From the NCBI GenBank assembly GCA_016936295.1, contig JAFGYD010000136.1, positions 1 through 34,621 of the forward strand: a stretch of DNA of 34,621 bases, given 5' to 3'. The position numbers were made by a program, and so were the translations under genes. Positions within the stretch are counted from its first letter, which is position 1. Each line of letters begins with the position of its first letter. Under the pieces are notes generated by a model. It worked only from the letters and a program-made list of their open reading frames with translations. It was not told the origin of the DNA and did not search any database. The stretch is from Spirochaetales bacterium (GTDB lineage Bacteria; Spirochaetota; Spirochaetia; DSM-2461). Positions 24,750 through 34,200 of this stretch are shown here, one piece after another.

Positions 24750-25899
24750 ATATATAATTTATTAGATCCATTCCTGCTAAATCCTCTATTTTATCCGATG
24801 ATGTAATATCTGGTAGGGTGAATATTCGTTCAACAACCATACCAGCCGATCCATAGGAAACATCGTAGTCCCCAAATGGAGTAAATATTATTTCAACTTC
24901 TGGGTCGTTAGGATAACCCCAGTTTCTTGAAATCTCTTTTTTTAGCAAACGGGTAATATCTACTTTGTAATCGTTAAAAACACCGGCAAATACAACCTTT
25001 GTAAGGTTAAATGAGTTAGAAAAAAGAGCTAAATGTTTTAGTAACTCCTCAATTGCATTTACAGTTTTATTCCTGTCTCCAGGTATTCTTCCTGCTGTCT
25101 CGTTGGAAATTGAAAACTGAGAAACCTGGGAATTTTCCCAAAAAATACTTTTAAACTCACCTGCCGAAAAATTTATTCCTGTGTGAACCTTTCCCCCAAT
25201 AACAATTCCAAGACCAACGACTAAACTTCTTTTCTCCTGTTCTTTTCTATTTAAAGAACGAATCTCTCCAAGGGCAACAATAAAATCTTCATTAACTTTA
25301 CCATTTCTAAATGTTAAATCCCCCCAACAGCAACAGTTCGCATCATTATCCAGATAGATAGGGTATTTGTATTTAGTTTTTATAAAACTATATATGTTTA
25401 ATGGTTCTGTTATATTTAGCGGGTTTGATTGAAAAATAATTCCTTTTTTCGGGTCTACATGGCCTGGAATACCAACACCAATTCCAAGGATATTATTATA
25501 TTTTTCTTCACATTTCAGAATTGTACCTTTAATAATAAAATCAAAGGAGTCTAAAAAATCCAGGTCTGGTTGTCGTTCCCGGTAGTTTAAAAGCATCTCT
25601 CCCGATAAATTTATAACAACTACATTGTAATACTCTGTCTGTATATCTATACCAATAACTACTCCATATTCATTATTTAAGCCTAGAGAAATTCTTTTCC
25701 TACCTGCGTGGGTAGATTCTTCACTGCTTTTTTTGTCCAAAATAAGATTCTGCTCTAATAAATCTGAAGTTATTTTAGATATGGTAGATTTGTCTAAATT
25801 TAGAATCTTTGCAATTTCTATTCTACTAATACCGTTTCTTTTTCTGATCTCTTGCAGAACTCTTGTTTTATTTATGGAATTTTTTATAGAAGGGTGCAT
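24703..25899 (-). CDS. ROK-family transcriptional repressor
   Basis: 398 residues, usual for NagC/XylR/Mlc regulators. The winged helix (about 10-72: RVLQEIRKRNGISRIEIAKILNLDKSTISKITSDLLEQNLI) is followed by a ROK sugar-binding domain with GIGIGVPGH-like and YLDNDANCC (182-190) motifs. The ROK zinc-site motif CxCGxxGC is absent. It should repress sugar genes and be released by a sugar or its phosphate. Likely targets are the divergent ROK kinase and the sugar importer. GAGG lies six bases before the ATG. Its 3' end overlaps the hybrid kinase by 47 bases tail to tail. Confidence 0.9.
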   Translation of the reverse strand: MHPSIKNSINKTRVLQEIRKRNGISRIEIAKILNLDKSTISKITSDLLEQNLILDKKSSEESTHAGRKRISLGLNNEYGVVIGIDIQTEYYNVVVINLSGEMLLNYRERQPDLDFLDSFDFIIKGTILKCEEKYNNILGIGVGIPGHVDPKKGIIFQSNPLNITEPLNIYSFIKTKYKYPIYLDNDANCCCWGDLTFRNGKVNEDFIVALGEIRSLNRKEQEKRSLVVGLGIVIGGKVHTGINFSAGEFKSIFWENSQVSQFSISNETAGRIPGDRNKTVNAIEELLKHLALFSNSFNLTKVVFAGVFNDYKVDITRLLKKEISRNWGYPNDPEVEIIFTPFGDYDVSYGSAGMVVERIFTLPDITSSDKIEDLAGMDLINYISNSGNFVSHAESMER

Positions 25900-25918
25900 A
25901 ACTATCCTCGTATCAAAG

Positions 25919-25947
25919 TTGACATAGAAAACTAATTAAATTAACTT
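25919..25947 (+). promoter_or_regulatory. Promoter and candidate operator of the ROK kinase
   Basis: A perfect -35 box TTGACA (25919-25924) and a weaker -10 box TAACTT (25942-25947) are 17 bp apart. The spacer holds the palindrome TAATT-A-AATTA (25933-25943), a possible operator for the divergent ROK repressor. The AT-rich content weakens the operator call. Confidence 0.45.
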
Positions 25948-25997
25948 ATTCATAATAGTTATATTTGTTTATAAATACAATTGGTAGGAGATGGAAA

Positions 25998-26924
25998 GTG
26001 TTAATTGGAATTGATGTTGGTGGAACTAATATTAAATCGGGTTTGATGGATATGAATAACAACTTGTTATTTGATCAATCTAGACCTACTGGGACTACTC
26101 AGGATGAGATTGTTAATAATCTTGCAGATATTATTAACGGGTTACAGGAAAAGGCTCGTAAAGAGTTTAACAAAGAAGTTCTAGGTGTGGGAATTGGTGT
26201 TCCCGGTGTGGTAAATAAAGAACTTGATCATGTTTTTAAATGTACAAATCTTGGTTGGTTCGATATTCCATTACGAAAAATTCTAAAAGAAAAAACAGAT
26301 TTCAATGTTTATTTAGATAACGATGCAAACCTTGCTGCTCTTGCTGAACACTATATTGGTTCTTTAAAAAATAAAGATACAGGAGTTTTGTTAACACTGG
26401 GAACAGGAGTTGGCGGTGGTGTTATTATTAATGGTAAACCTTATCGGGGTGGAAATGGTTTAGGCATGGAAATTGGTCATATGGTTATTGGTGAGAATTT
26501 TTATAACTGCTCATGTGGGAAAAATGGTTGCTTTGAAACATTTGCTTCTGCCACAGCAATTGTAAAACACTTTGAAAAACTGTTAGCCGATAATAATGTA
26601 ACAGTTGACCACGAAATATCTTCTAAAGAGATCTTTGAAAGAGCTGAAAAGGGTGAAGAGTTACCAATGAAAGCTGTTGATAGATATACAACATACTTGG
26701 CTACAGGTATTGTAAATGTTATAAATGCTATGGATCCCGAAGTTATATCTTTAGGTGGTGGAGTAGCTGCAGCAGGAGATTTCTTACTTAATATTTTAAC
26801 AAAAAAAGTTACAGATACTCTGTTTGTTAAAGGTTTCCCATCAGCAAAAATAAATTATGCTACGGCAGGAAACAAAGCAGGTATAATAGGTGCTGCTCTT
26901 TTAGTTAAAGAGGAAATAGCTTAA
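25998..26924 (+). CDS. ROK-family sugar kinase (glucokinase-like)
   Basis: 308 residues from GTG 25998, which has AGGAG seven bases upstream and yields the normal N-terminus (M/V)LIGIDVGGTNIK; a TTG at 25965 would add eleven atypical residues. ATP-binding DVGGTN (6-11), catalytic aspartate in YLDNDANLAALAE (106-117), TLGTGVGGGVI, and the zinc motif C171-x-C173-x4-C178 with H161 in EIGHMVIGE are all intact. It phosphorylates glucose or a related hexose in the cytoplasm. It is divergent from the ROK repressor and downstream of the sugar importer region, so it probably serves sugar taken up by that importer. Confidence 0.93.
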   Translation: MLIGIDVGGTNIKSGLMDMNNNLLFDQSRPTGTTQDEIVNNLADIINGLQEKARKEFNKEVLGVGIGVPGVVNKELDHVFKCTNLGWFDIPLRKILKEKTDFNVYLDNDANLAALAEHYIGSLKNKDTGVLLTLGTGVGGGVIINGKPYRGGNGLGMEIGHMVIGENFYNCSCGKNGCFETFASATAIVKHFEKLLADNNVTVDHEISSKEIFERAEKGEELPMKAVDRYTTYLATGIVNVINAMDPEVISLGGGVAAAGDFLLNILTKKVTDTLFVKGFPSAKINYATAGNKAGIIGAALLVKEEIA

Positions 26925-26925
26925 A

Positions 26926-27444
26926 TTATCTAATCAGGTTGTTTATAAGGTCATCTATATCAGCCTGATTGTAATCACTTTTTCTTTCATAGGCTAACTC
27001 TCTGTTGGCCTCTTTCAGCTTTTGAAGCAGACTATATATCATAATCATAAATATTTTATTACTGGCTATTGGGTTTTTTTTTACAAAACGTAGCATAGGC
27101 TCTCTATTTATTTTTAAAATTACAGAATCGTCTAAAGCTACAACATTTGCAGTTCTTTCCAGGTTTAGGAATATTCCAGCTTCTCCAAAAATTTCAGATG
27201 CACCTAAAGTGCATATATATGTATTGCCCTATTCATTATCAACAGTTACTTTGACATTTCCTTTTAGCACAGCAAAGAGACTTTTATCAATTTCCCCCTG
27301 TGTAATAATAATTTCATCCTGGCAGCAATGTAGTATTTCAGACTCTTCAATTAATTCTTCTACCTCTAAGTCTGATAAAAATCTGAATGGTAGTACTTTC
27401 TTTATATATGGGGTTATGGTCTCATTTATTTTTATTTTTTTCAT
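26926..27444 (-). pseudogene. Cyclic-nucleotide-binding-domain protein split by one in-frame TAG
   Basis: Read through, this is one 172-codon frame from ATG 27444 to TAA at 26926. The only interruption is TAG at 27229-27231 (codon 72). Before it lies the first half of a CRP-type cyclic-nucleotide-binding domain (IKKVLPFRFLSDLEVEELIEESEIL, then FAVLKGNVKVTVDNE). Directly after it, in the same frame, come the rest of the beta-roll and the phosphate-binding cassette (SEIFGEAGIFLNLERTANVVAL), helices and a short coiled coil (LLQKLKEANRELAYERK). There is no HTH and no membrane span. The gene is otherwise undamaged, so this is a recent nonsense mutation, a sequencing error or read-through. The first half alone (71 residues) lacks the ligand pocket. 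It ends one base from the ROK kinase stop. Confidence 0.75.
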
Positions 27445-27473
27445 ATAATAATTTTAGTTTAATTATTTATTTT

Positions 27474-27504
27474 TACAATAAAAATTAGACAAACTTTTAT
27501 TGTA
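27474..27504. promoter_or_regulatory. 10-bp inverted repeat between divergent CNBD and DHH-CBS genes
   Basis: The arms tacaataaaa (27474-27483) and ttttattgta (27495-27504) are perfect, with an 11-base spacer. The site overlaps a possible promoter of the plus-strand gene: TTAGAC (27485-27490) and TATATT (27509-27514), 18 bp apart. It could be an operator that controls both genes. Confidence 0.4.
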
Positions 27505-27531
27505 CCCTTATATTTAATGTTAGGAGAAAAT

Positions 27532-28845
27532 ATGAATATAATAATTGGGCATTCCAATATGGATCTTGATTGTGTAGGTTCAATGGTTCTTGCTGGTTAT
27601 CTCTACCCCGATTATGTAGTAATTAAAAGTCGTTTAGCACATCCTGTAGCCAGAAATGTATTAAATCTTTATAAAAATAGTTTAAATTTTAACTCCCCCA
27701 GGATTTTAAAGGGGGAGTATATTAACAGTGTTGTTATTGTAGATACACGTACTACTAACAGAGTTAACGAATATTTTGAATTTGCAGAATATACAATAAA
27801 CGATGTTGAGAATGTAACTATATTCGATCATCATACTGCCGATTGCTGTGATATCCATGGAGCAGATTTACATTCCGAGGCGCTTGGTTCAAATGTAGCT
27901 ATAATGGTTAGAAAATTAATTGAAAAAGGTATAACTATAGATCCAACCCACGCAACTATTGCTCTTACGGGATTATATGCAGATACTGGTTCCTTTGAAT
28001 TTGAAACAACAACATCCCATGATTTTTCTGCTGCTGGTTGGTTAATATCCCAAGGGGCTCAGGTAAAAATAGTAAGAAAACTTTTAAAACCTTTAAAGGA
28101 AGAGGCTCAGATCGATATCTTTCATATAATAATGAACAAGTTAGAGGTTAAGAAAATTCTTGGGAACTATGTTTTACTCTCTTTTATAGAGCTTGAAAAG
28201 CAACAATCCGGAATTAATGCTGTTGTTGAAAAGATTATGGATATAGAGAGTCCCGATGCATTTTTTTTAATTGTAAGTATAAAAAAGGGTTCTCAAACTC
28301 TTATTATAGGTAGAAGTCAGATAGAAAGAATTAATGTAAATACTCTTCTTAAAACATATGGAGGAGGCGGACACTCTATGGCTTCATCTGCAAAAATCAA
28401 AGAGGTTAAAGATCCATCTTTTATAGATGATTTCGTATGGCACTTAAGGTGTTCAATGATTCCATCTATTTCAGCCGGGAGTTTAATGACCCACGAAGTT
28501 TACACTATAAACGAAGATGCCACTCTTCTAGATGCATCTATGTATTTGGAGCAAATCCACCATACTGGTTGTCCTGTTGTTAATAGGGATGAAGAGTTGG
28601 TTGGAGTAATTACTTTAAGGGATATTAGTAAAGGACGTATGGCCGAACAGATGCAGTCTCCTGTAAAAAGTTATATGGCTAAAAAGATAGAGACATTTAA
28701 TATTGATTCTACTGTCAGGGAGATAGAAAATACTTTTTTTAGTAAAAATATAGGACATATACCTGTTGTTACTAATAAGAAGGTAGTTGGGATTGTTACC
28801 AGGCAGGATTTTTTAGACCATATAAATGGCTCAAATATTGCCTAG
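27532..28845 (+). CDS. DHH-family phosphoesterase with two C-terminal CBS domains
   Basis: 437 residues from ATG 27532, which has AGGAG five bases upstream; an ATG at 27517 precedes that site and is rejected. DHH motif I is GHSNMDLDCVGS (6-17), the DHH triad is D99-H100-H101 in IFDHHTADCC, and motif ALTGLYADTGSFEF follows. The DHHA1 part ends with YGGGGHSMASSA (276-287). Two CBS modules follow at about 315-368 and 379-432. DHH-DHHA1 enzymes cleave nanoRNAs, pAp or cyclic dinucleotides, and CBS pairs bind adenine nucleotides and often gate activity. The architecture resembles the N-terminal part of some CBS-containing tRNA nucleotidyltransferase fusions, but no nucleotidyltransferase domain is present. 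Cytoplasmic. Exact substrate unknown. Confidence 0.87.
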   Translation: MNIIIGHSNMDLDCVGSMVLAGYLYPDYVVIKSRLAHPVARNVLNLYKNSLNFNSPRILKGEYINSVVIVDTRTTNRVNEYFEFAEYTINDVENVTIFDHHTADCCDIHGADLHSEALGSNVAIMVRKLIEKGITIDPTHATIALTGLYADTGSFEFETTTSHDFSAAGWLISQGAQVKIVRKLLKPLKEEAQIDIFHIIMNKLEVKKILGNYVLLSFIELEKQQSGINAVVEKIMDIESPDAFFLIVSIKKGSQTLIIGRSQIERINVNTLLKTYGGGGHSMASSAKIKEVKDPSFIDDFVWHLRCSMIPSISAGSLMTHEVYTINEDATLLDASMYLEQIHHTGCPVVNRDEELVGVITLRDISKGRMAEQMQSPVKSYMAKKIETFNIDSTVREIENTFFSKNIGHIPVVTNKKVVGIVTRQDFLDHINGSNIA

Positions 28846-28847
28846 TT

Positions 28848-29879
28848 TTATATTTCTATTGCTGAGATAATACCACAGATGGAGTTTATATCCTGTTTGG
28901 ATATATCCAGATTTGTAACAAATCTTATTGTATTTGGTCCTGTTGCAAAGCATAATATTCCTCTTCGGAATAGTTTTCTTTCCAGTTTTTGTGCACTTAT
29001 TCCAATAGTATTAAAAAATACGATGTTTGTCTCAATTTTTGTTGAATCAACTTGAGCCCAGGATGTAGCATCAAGGGTTTTAGCCAGGGTTTTAGCATTT
29101 ATATGGTCTTCAATTAATCTGTTTCTGTTATTTTCAAGGGCATAGATTCCTGCTGCTGCTAAAATTCCAGCCTGTCTGGTTCCTCCCCCTAACATTTTAC
29201 GTACAGTTTTTGCTTCTTCAATGAATTCTTTACTCCCGGATAAAATAGCACCCACAGGCGCTCCCAATCCCTTGGCAAGACAGAATGTTACACTATCTGC
29301 ATAGGTGCAAATTTCTTTTACGCTCATTCCAGTTGCAACAGAAGCATTAAAAACCCTTGCTCCATCCATATGTATTTTAACTTCATATCTATCTGCAAAT
29401 ATTTTCACATCTTTAAGGTTCTCACGGTAGTAACATGTTCCCCCTGCAAAATTGTGAGTGTTTTCAATTACAATCATTGAAGTTTTTGCATCATGATATG
29501 ATCCATTTGGGGAGTTTACATAGTCTACCATTATATCAGATCTAAGTATTCCTCTCTCTCCGGGAACTCCTACCAGATTTACACCTGCTATAGCTGCGGG
29601 TGCCCCTAATTCATGGTGTAGTGAGTGTCCGTCTTTATGGATAATAACGTCTTTTCCCCTTCCTCCATTAATATAGAGTGCTATTAGGTTTGCCATTGAT
29701 CCACTTGATACAAATAGTGAGGCTTTTTTCCCTGTTATTTTAGAAGATAGATCCTGTAGTCTATTAACTGTAGGATCTTCTCCGTATACATCATCTCCGA
29801 CCTCGGCACGATAGATTGCTTTTCTCATCTCTTCCGATGGTTTTGTTACTGTATCGCTTCTAAGGTCGTAGATTTTCAT
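28848..29879 (-). CDS. ltaE: Low-specificity L-threonine aldolase
   Basis: 343 residues, fold-type I PLP enzyme. DLRSDTVTKPSEEMRKA and VGDDVYGEDPTVNRL at the start, HMDGARVFNA with D172 that pairs with the PLP ring, and the Schiff-base lysine K203 in FCLAKGLGAPVG are all characteristic. It cleaves threonine or allo-threonine to glycine and acetaldehyde. It lies 12 bp after aroA on the same strand, with TTAGGAG before its ATG, so the two are co-transcribed. Its 3' end is two bases from the convergent DHH-CBS gene, with no terminator between. Confidence 0.93.
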   Translation of the reverse strand: MKIYDLRSDTVTKPSEEMRKAIYRAEVGDDVYGEDPTVNRLQDLSSKITGKKASLFVSSGSMANLIALYINGGRGKDVIIHKDGHSLHHELGAPAAIAGVNLVGVPGERGILRSDIMVDYVNSPNGSYHDAKTSMIVIENTHNFAGGTCYYRENLKDVKIFADRYEVKIHMDGARVFNASVATGMSVKEICTYADSVTFCLAKGLGAPVGAILSGSKEFIEEAKTVRKMLGGGTRQAGILAAAGIYALENNRNRLIEDHINAKTLAKTLDATSWAQVDSTKIETNIVFFNTIGISAQKLERKLFRRGILCFATGPNTIRFVTNLDISKQDINSICGIISAIEI

Positions 29880-29891
29880 ATTTTCTCCTAA

Positions 29892-31139
29892 TTATATTTT
29901 TAGTCTGTTCAAGTGTTCAAAAAATCCTGGAAAAGTTATATCTACAGCTTCTGCTGTATCAATTATATTTATACCTTCACATCCTAGTGCAGCTATTGCT
30001 AGGGACATTACCACTCTGTGATCGTCGTGTCCACTAACTTCTGCTCCATGTAGTGGGCCTCCAGTTATCTCCATACCGTCTTCGAGTTCAACTATATTTG
30101 CACCCATTTTTCTTAATTCCGATGTCATTACAGCAATTCTGTCTGTCTCTTTCATACGTGCCTGTGGTACATTAAGAAGCCTGGTGGTTCCCTTTGCGTA
30201 ACAAGCACATGCAGATAGAGCAGGTAGAGCATCCGGTGTCGCATTTATATCTAAATCACAACCCTTCATCTCTTTTCCTGTAATTGTCATCTTGTCATTA
30301 TCAATTGTAATCTCACATCCCATTTTTTTCAAATAATCTACAATCGCTTTATCTCCCTGTGAGTCTGACATATCCAGACCTTCAAGGGTTAATGTGGAAC
30401 CTGTTACGGCAGCTGCTGTAAAAAAGAATGCAGATGATGAGAAATCCGCAGGTATTGCTCTTGAAAAGTTGTTGTATTTTTTATTTCCATCAATTATGAA
30501 ATGTGAATAATCTGAATCATCAATAGTAATTCCCTGTTCATCCATCCACCTAACTGTCATTTCTGCATAGGGTTTTTCGTGTAATAATGGTACATTTATT
30601 ACTGTTTTACCTTTAGATAGAGGCGCTGCAAGTAATAATGCCGATAAATACTGGCTTGTAGGACACTCTATTGAAGTCTCTCCTCCCATTATAGGTCCAG
30701 TAATTGTAAATGGTGCGCACCCGTTGTTGGATTCAACTTTAACTCCAAGATCTTCCAAGCTGTTTAAAAGATTTGCTGCAGATCTTCTTTGAATTTGATA
30801 GTCTCCAGTAAATGTGATTGGGAAATTTGCAAGTGCTGCTACTGCTGCTGCTAAATATAGGGTTGTTCCTGAGTTTCCTACATCGATAACTTCTGAAGGT
30901 TGAGTTAGTTTTCCTCCTGTTCCTTCAACTATCCACGAAGTTTCAGTTTCTGTTATTTTTGCACCCATTGCTATACATGCTGCTTTACATGCTCTTGTAT
31001 CTGCTGAGTTTAATGGATGTGATATTGTGCTCTCTCCCTCGGCAAGTGTTGCTATTAGTAGTGCCCTTATGGTATGGGACTTTGAAGCGGGAATTCTTAT
31101 GCTTCCTGCCAGTTTTCCCTTAGAAACTTCGACTTTCAT
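29892..31139 (-). CDS. aroA: 3-phosphoshikimate 1-carboxyvinyltransferase (EPSP synthase)
   Basis: 415 residues. PASKSHTIRALLIA (K20-S21, shikimate-3-phosphate binding), GNSGTTLYL (PEP site), TSQYLSALLLAAPL, KETDRIAVM and DDHRVVMSLAIAAL are the conserved EPSP synthase motifs. It joins shikimate-3-phosphate and PEP in the chorismate pathway. Slightly shorter than the E. coli enzyme, within the normal range. No other shikimate gene is adjacent; the downstream partner is the threonine aldolase. It is divergent from the large surface-protein gene across 134 bp. Confidence 0.96.
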   Translation of the reverse strand: MKVEVSKGKLAGSIRIPASKSHTIRALLIATLAEGESTISHPLNSADTRACKAACIAMGAKITETETSWIVEGTGGKLTQPSEVIDVGNSGTTLYLAAAVAALANFPITFTGDYQIQRRSAANLLNSLEDLGVKVESNNGCAPFTITGPIMGGETSIECPTSQYLSALLLAAPLSKGKTVINVPLLHEKPYAEMTVRWMDEQGITIDDSDYSHFIIDGNKKYNNFSRAIPADFSSSAFFFTAAAVTGSTLTLEGLDMSDSQGDKAIVDYLKKMGCEITIDNDKMTITGKEMKGCDLDINATPDALPALSACACYAKGTTRLLNVPQARMKETDRIAVMTSELRKMGANIVELEDGMEITGGPLHGAEVSGHDDHRVVMSLAIAALGCEGINIIDTAEAVDITFPGFFEHLNRLKI

Positions 31140-31273
31140 ATTTTTACTCCTCTATTGGCCATAATAATATCGGTTTTGCGGGTAGGTATCAATATTGTTG
31201 TAAATATTTAATACTATATGAAGTGTTAAGTTGAAGAATATGTGAAAAACACCGATAATAGATGTAGGAAGTT

Positions 31274-34200
31274 ATGAGGAAAATTAAGGGTCTCTTTTTA
31301 TTTATACTGTTTACTATCTCATTTTATGCATTTGGGCAGAGTCGTGTCCCAGCCGATTCTAATTCCTGGCTTATGTCTGCGTATAGGGGAGCAAGTGATT
31401 GGTATGGAGATTATGATAAAGTTACTGTAGTTTTTTTCGAGGTTGATAGTTCTGTTTCTCAAACTTTATATTTTGGTATTAATGATCCAGGTACAGATGC
31501 TACTGATTACGATTCTGGTAGTAATAATTATGGTGATATGTGGTATAGAGTTTATGGGGGTAGCGGGGCTTATTCAAACACAGGAGGGCGTCAGCTAGTT
31601 TTTTCCAATACAACTACTGCTTTAACTGGTAATCTTTTATATGAACTTGATATTCCTGCCGCACAGGCTGGAAATGCAGGATATCTAGATCAATGGGTAT
31701 ATTCCAGTGGAATTTCTCCAACACAAGGTGAATTAATAGGAAATAAGCGTTACTTTAAGTTTGTTATAATTGGAGCTAAAGATCCTGAAACAAATACCTA
31801 TACAGATGCGACTGATAATTTTTTGAATAGATATCAAATTGCTGTTTCATCAGCATCTTCTGGTGAACCTGTAATGGTTAATGGAGTGCGTGCTTTTTCA
31901 TATTGTATTCCTGTAGCACTATATACTGGTGCAACTTTTCAGTTTTATCCGTTCATTCCAGATACTGCTGCCAATGGCGATTATGTATTTTTTGAGAGTT
32001 ATGATGCAGATAATAGGGCTGGAAATGATCAAGCAGCTTCAATGAGTTTTCAAGGTTGGGAATGGGATGGATCTGTTTATTCTGGACCCACAGCTATGTA
32101 TGTTAGTGGTGATACCGTAAGGACTGAGGGGGATGGAGCATCTCCAGGGAGTACTTACGGACTCCCGTTTAATACCGGAGATCCTACAGGTTTAACTTGG
32201 AAGTTTCAGACAAATAATGGGGCAGAAAATGGGGGTACTTACAATGGTGCTGATATATGGTTCTCTCTTAATCCCGATAATAATATTGATCAATTTACAA
32301 ATCAGATTGCTGTCGATTCAAACGCTACACCATTAAGGTTTTACTTTGAGGAGTATGATGCTCCTGCAGATACAAGCATTAAGCTTTCAACAAGTGATGG
32401 TGTTGCTAAAAATGGTGGAGTTGATTATGAAGAAGTTGCAATACAGGTTGTAGATGCATCTGGTTATCCGGTTCCTTATACTAGACAATTGTATTTAAGT
32501 GTTGACTCTGGAACAGCTCTAATAGATTCAAAAATTGATAATAGTGGAACAACCGCTGTCAATGCAGCAAATACTCTTGTAACAACTGACAGTGGAGGGT
32601 CAGCAACAATTAGAATAGATCGAATTGGCGCTGGTAACGAGACTTCCGTAATAAGAGTTTATGCAAATGGTGCAAATCTTCCAGGAGGTGAGTCTGCTGA
32701 CTATGGAAAAGGTGTTGGAGTTTATGAAGATGAGGTTTCTATTGCTTTTAGTGATGCTTTACCTCCCTCAATTTCATCGACTTCAAATAAAAGTATAGCA
32801 TTTGGAACAACTGTTGATATGCCTCAAGTTGCGATAACGATTCCAGATAGTGGTTATCTTAAAGATACAGGTACCATAACACTAACTATTCCATCATCTG
32901 CGGATGCTACTTTTAATACGCGAACTACTCTTGGATTTTATATCCCTAGCACTTCAACGGCTCATAGCGGTCTTCTTAATACTACTGTATCTTATAGTGG
33001 TGGAGATAAGGTCTTATCAATTCCCATAATAGGAGATCTTAATGCAGGGGAATCAATTGCGATAGGAGCCTTAACCCCTGGAGCTGACAGTATCTCTATA
33101 ATTGCTGGAAATACAACTCAATCTTCTTTTCAACTTGAAATGAGATGGTCTGGGAGTATTAATAGTACTGATGGAGATGTTATATATGATGATAAATTAA
33201 TTACAACATCAGACACTTCTCTTTTAACATGGAACGGTATAGGGACTGATTGGTCTACTGCTGCAAACTGGACTCCAAATGCAATACCTGATGATCCAGC
33301 TGAAAGTGCGGTTATAACAAACCAGGCAAATAGTCCTATTTTTACTATGACTGCTAATGAAGAGATCAAGAATTTAACTCTTCAGAATAATTCAAATCTA
33401 GATATTGATGATAATGGAGGTGGTTCATATACATTAACAGTTGCAAATCTGACAATTGGAACTGGAGCTACTTTAAATTTAACAGATACAAACCTTGTAG
33501 TTACTGGACTAATTGATAATTCTGGAAGTATAACCATTGGTGCAAATAGTTCTATATCATTTGGAAGTTACACAGGAAATGGTTCCGATGTAATTACAAC
33601 AACCTCAGGAACAGTGACTGCTACAGGGGCTGGAGGTACAATTTCTACCTTTACTGTAGGAACATCTTCCACAATAAATGGAGGAACAGGTGTCACAGGA
33701 ATTGTGGTAACAAATCCGGTTGTTAATGCAATAACCACCACAGGTAAAGTTAGCCTTAATGGAACAGGGATAACTACTTTAACTGTAACTAGTGGGTTTT
33801 TAACTTCTAATAATGCTATAACAACCTCAGGTGATTTAGTTCTAACTGCAGGTGAATTAATAACTGGAAACAACGATGTTTCAATAGGTGGGAACTTAAC
33901 TGGAGCAGGAACTCTCACAGCTGGAACAGGAAATACAATAACAATTGTTGGAGACTGGGACATAACTACCTTTAATCATGGAACATCTATAGTTGAGTTT
34001 ATAACTAGTCCATCTAATATAACAGCAACTTCAGATTCAGAATTTTACGATTTAACAGTAACATCTAGTAGTTTAACTCAGCTAAAAGATACAACCATAA
34101 ATAGAGATCTAATTGTTGTAGGTACTTTTCTTACTGGAGACTTCTCTAACTCTGTTCTTGGGAATTTAACGGGAGTAGGAAGTTTTAATGCATCCACCAT

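Noticed and set aside
24703-25899. ROK regulator as a second sugar kinase
   Set aside because: It has an N-terminal winged helix and lacks the CxCGxxGC zinc motif, so a repressor role is favoured.
27229-27231. TAG read as pyrrolysine or another amino acid
   Set aside because: TAG ends other genes in the window normally, no tRNA or pyl gene is present here, and no read-through signal is evident; kept only as an alternative in the finding.
27209-27448. Plus-strand ORF over the CNBD gene
   Set aside because: Composition is atypical (Ser/Ile-rich), and the minus frame has a recognisable domain on both sides of the stop.
31231-31259. TTGAAG-17-GATAAT as promoter of the surface-protein gene
   Set aside because: The boxes are good, but the start would fall inside the ribosome binding site, leaving a leader of about eight bases; not convincing without mapping.
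33568-33963. Minus-strand ORF of 131 codons inside the large surface-protein gene, and similar ones at 33130-33369 and 34078-34284
   Set aside because: They are Pro/Val-rich antisense shadows of the Thr/Gly/Asn repeat codons, have no ribosome binding sites and oppose a clearly coding frame.
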